DNA of 14,389 nucleotides from assembly GCA_947166955.1 (NCBI GenBank), contig CAMVGI010000009.1, positions 1 to 14,389 on the forward strand. The letters run 5' to 3'. This document shows, one piece after another, positions 13,912 through 14,389 of this stretch. The notes beneath the pieces are model-generated. The model was not told where the DNA came from. It worked only from the letters and a program-made list of their open reading frames with translations, and searched no databases. Numbering within the stretch: position 1 is the first letter of the stretch; every line of letters starts with the position of its first letter. Origin of the DNA: an uncultured Clostridia bacterium (GTDB lineage: Bacteria > Bacillota_A > Clostridia > Oscillospirales > Oscillospiraceae). A program made the translations under genes and the position numbers.

Positions 13912-14223
13912 TCAGTTGCCGTTGCGTTGCGAAGTTTCCTCCTTCTCAAGCAAAAAGGTCAACTGTGCCGAAAGAACGTACTGCAAATCTTGAACAGTAA
14001 GCTCCGACGCCTGCTTTTGCCCGGTTGTCGGCATCATAGTTACTTTCAAGAGGACATCGGGATGGTTTAGCTCGTTTGACTTCATCTGCTGGAAAGCAGA
14101 ATTCATATCAACTGGCTGCTTTTTTAGCTCATGGTAGGTATCGATAATGTCTTTTTCGAGATCGGTGATTTGCCCCTTCGCCCGAAACATATTGATTAAC
14201 AGCTCCATCTGCTGATCATTCAT
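13912..14223 (-). CDS. Small protein of unknown function, first gene of the hsd operon
   Basis: A 103-aa protein I do not recognise. It is mostly helical and charged: MNDQQMELLINMFRAKGQIT, then LEKDIIDTYHELKKQ, then DLQYVLSAQLTFLLEKEE. There is no signal peptide, membrane helix or cysteine motif. I start at ATG 14223 because a strong GGGGAGGGG lies seven bases upstream; the longer in-frame start at 14334 falls on the -35 box of the promoter. It is the first gene after the promoter and 43 bp before hsdM. Possible roles are a small regulator or accessory or antitoxin-like partner of the cassette; nothing in the sequence decides between these. Confidence 0.72.
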   Translation of the reverse strand: MNDQQMELLINMFRAKGQITDLEKDIIDTYHELKKQPVDMNSAFQQMKSNELNHPDVLLKVTMMPTTGQKQASELTVQDLQYVLSAQLTFLLEKEETSQRNGN

Positions 14224-14305
14224 GCTCTTACCCCTCCCCAAGTGAATATGCGGCAGTCTGGTACCATTCTTATTTGAATAAGCGCCTATTTCACCTATTT
14301 TATTG

Positions 14306-14334
14306 ATTATACATGTTTTTCCTGCATTTTGCAA
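14306..14334 (-). promoter_or_regulatory. Sigma-A promoter of the restriction operon
   Basis: Read on the minus strand, TTGCAA (14329-14334) and TATAAT (14306-14311) are 17 bp apart. Transcription would start near 14299, giving a leader of about 75 bases before the small leading gene. I see no equally good promoter or strong terminator between here and 4605, so all nine minus-strand genes may share this transcript. A second TATAAT reads at 14383-14388 but its -35 would be outside the window. Confidence 0.75.
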
Positions 14335-14389
14335 TCAGGCAACTACGTTTTCATGACTCAGTACCGATTTCTCGCCTCTCAAATTATAG

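Noticed and set aside
12396..14000. 534-aa open frame on the plus strand
   Set aside because: It is antisense to hsdM, whose methyltransferase motifs are unambiguous. The same applies to the plus-strand frames at 7118-8197, 8507-9145 and 9149-10192, opposite hsdR.

Overview
This 14.4 kb window looks like the left end of a genomic island in a Gram-positive, Clostridia-like bacterium (Firmicutes). The evidence is strong GGAGG-type ribosome binding sites, consensus sigma-A promoters, a Tn916/phage-like tyrosine integrase with an N-terminal arm-binding domain, and a DUF6076-type protein. I cannot name the species.

Left border (1-620): the 3' end of a small glycine-rich membrane protein gene ends in a strong terminator (173-209). 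A near-consensus promoter (232-260) follows, then a truncated 5' half of tRNA-Ser (288-330), a 147-bp spacer, and an intact tRNA-Ser(GGA) (478-569) whose first 43 bases repeat the truncated copy. The tRNA is closed by an 18-bp perfect inverted repeat. This is an attachment-site scar.

Mobility module (620-2560): a 407-aa tyrosine recombinase and a 69-aa excisionase, both on the minus strand. TTTTTTCTACG-type repeats lie on both sides of the recombinase gene and inside the spacer between the two tRNA copies; they are candidate integrase arm-binding sites.

Repeat region (2560-3460): about 900 bp with no convincing gene. It holds two tandem copies of a ~282-bp composite repeat (modules A and B). 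One copy is interrupted by a 161-bp element with inverted ends, apparently a MITE-like insertion.

Cargo (3458-14389): a single plus-strand gene (DUF6076-type zinc-binding protein) has its own promoter. Everything to its right is on the minus strand, apparently one long operon read from a promoter at 14306-14334. The order is a 103-aa unknown protein, hsdM, hsdS, an abortive-infection-like HEPN protein, hsdR, an Mrr-like nuclease, a tautomerase, a nucleoside 2-deoxyribosyltransferase and a thioredoxin/glutaredoxin-like protein with a frameshifted C-terminus. Gaps are 4-bp overlaps to about 47 bp.

The main biological interest is the defence cassette. A type I restriction-modification system carries a putative HEPN ribonuclease exactly between hsdS and hsdR, the position held by the anticodon nuclease gene prrC in the EcoprrI locus, plus a second PD-(D/E)XK nuclease after hsdR. 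I infer a layered system in which DNA restriction is backed by an RNA-targeting suicide arm. The gene calls rest on visible motifs; the functional coupling is a hypothesis.
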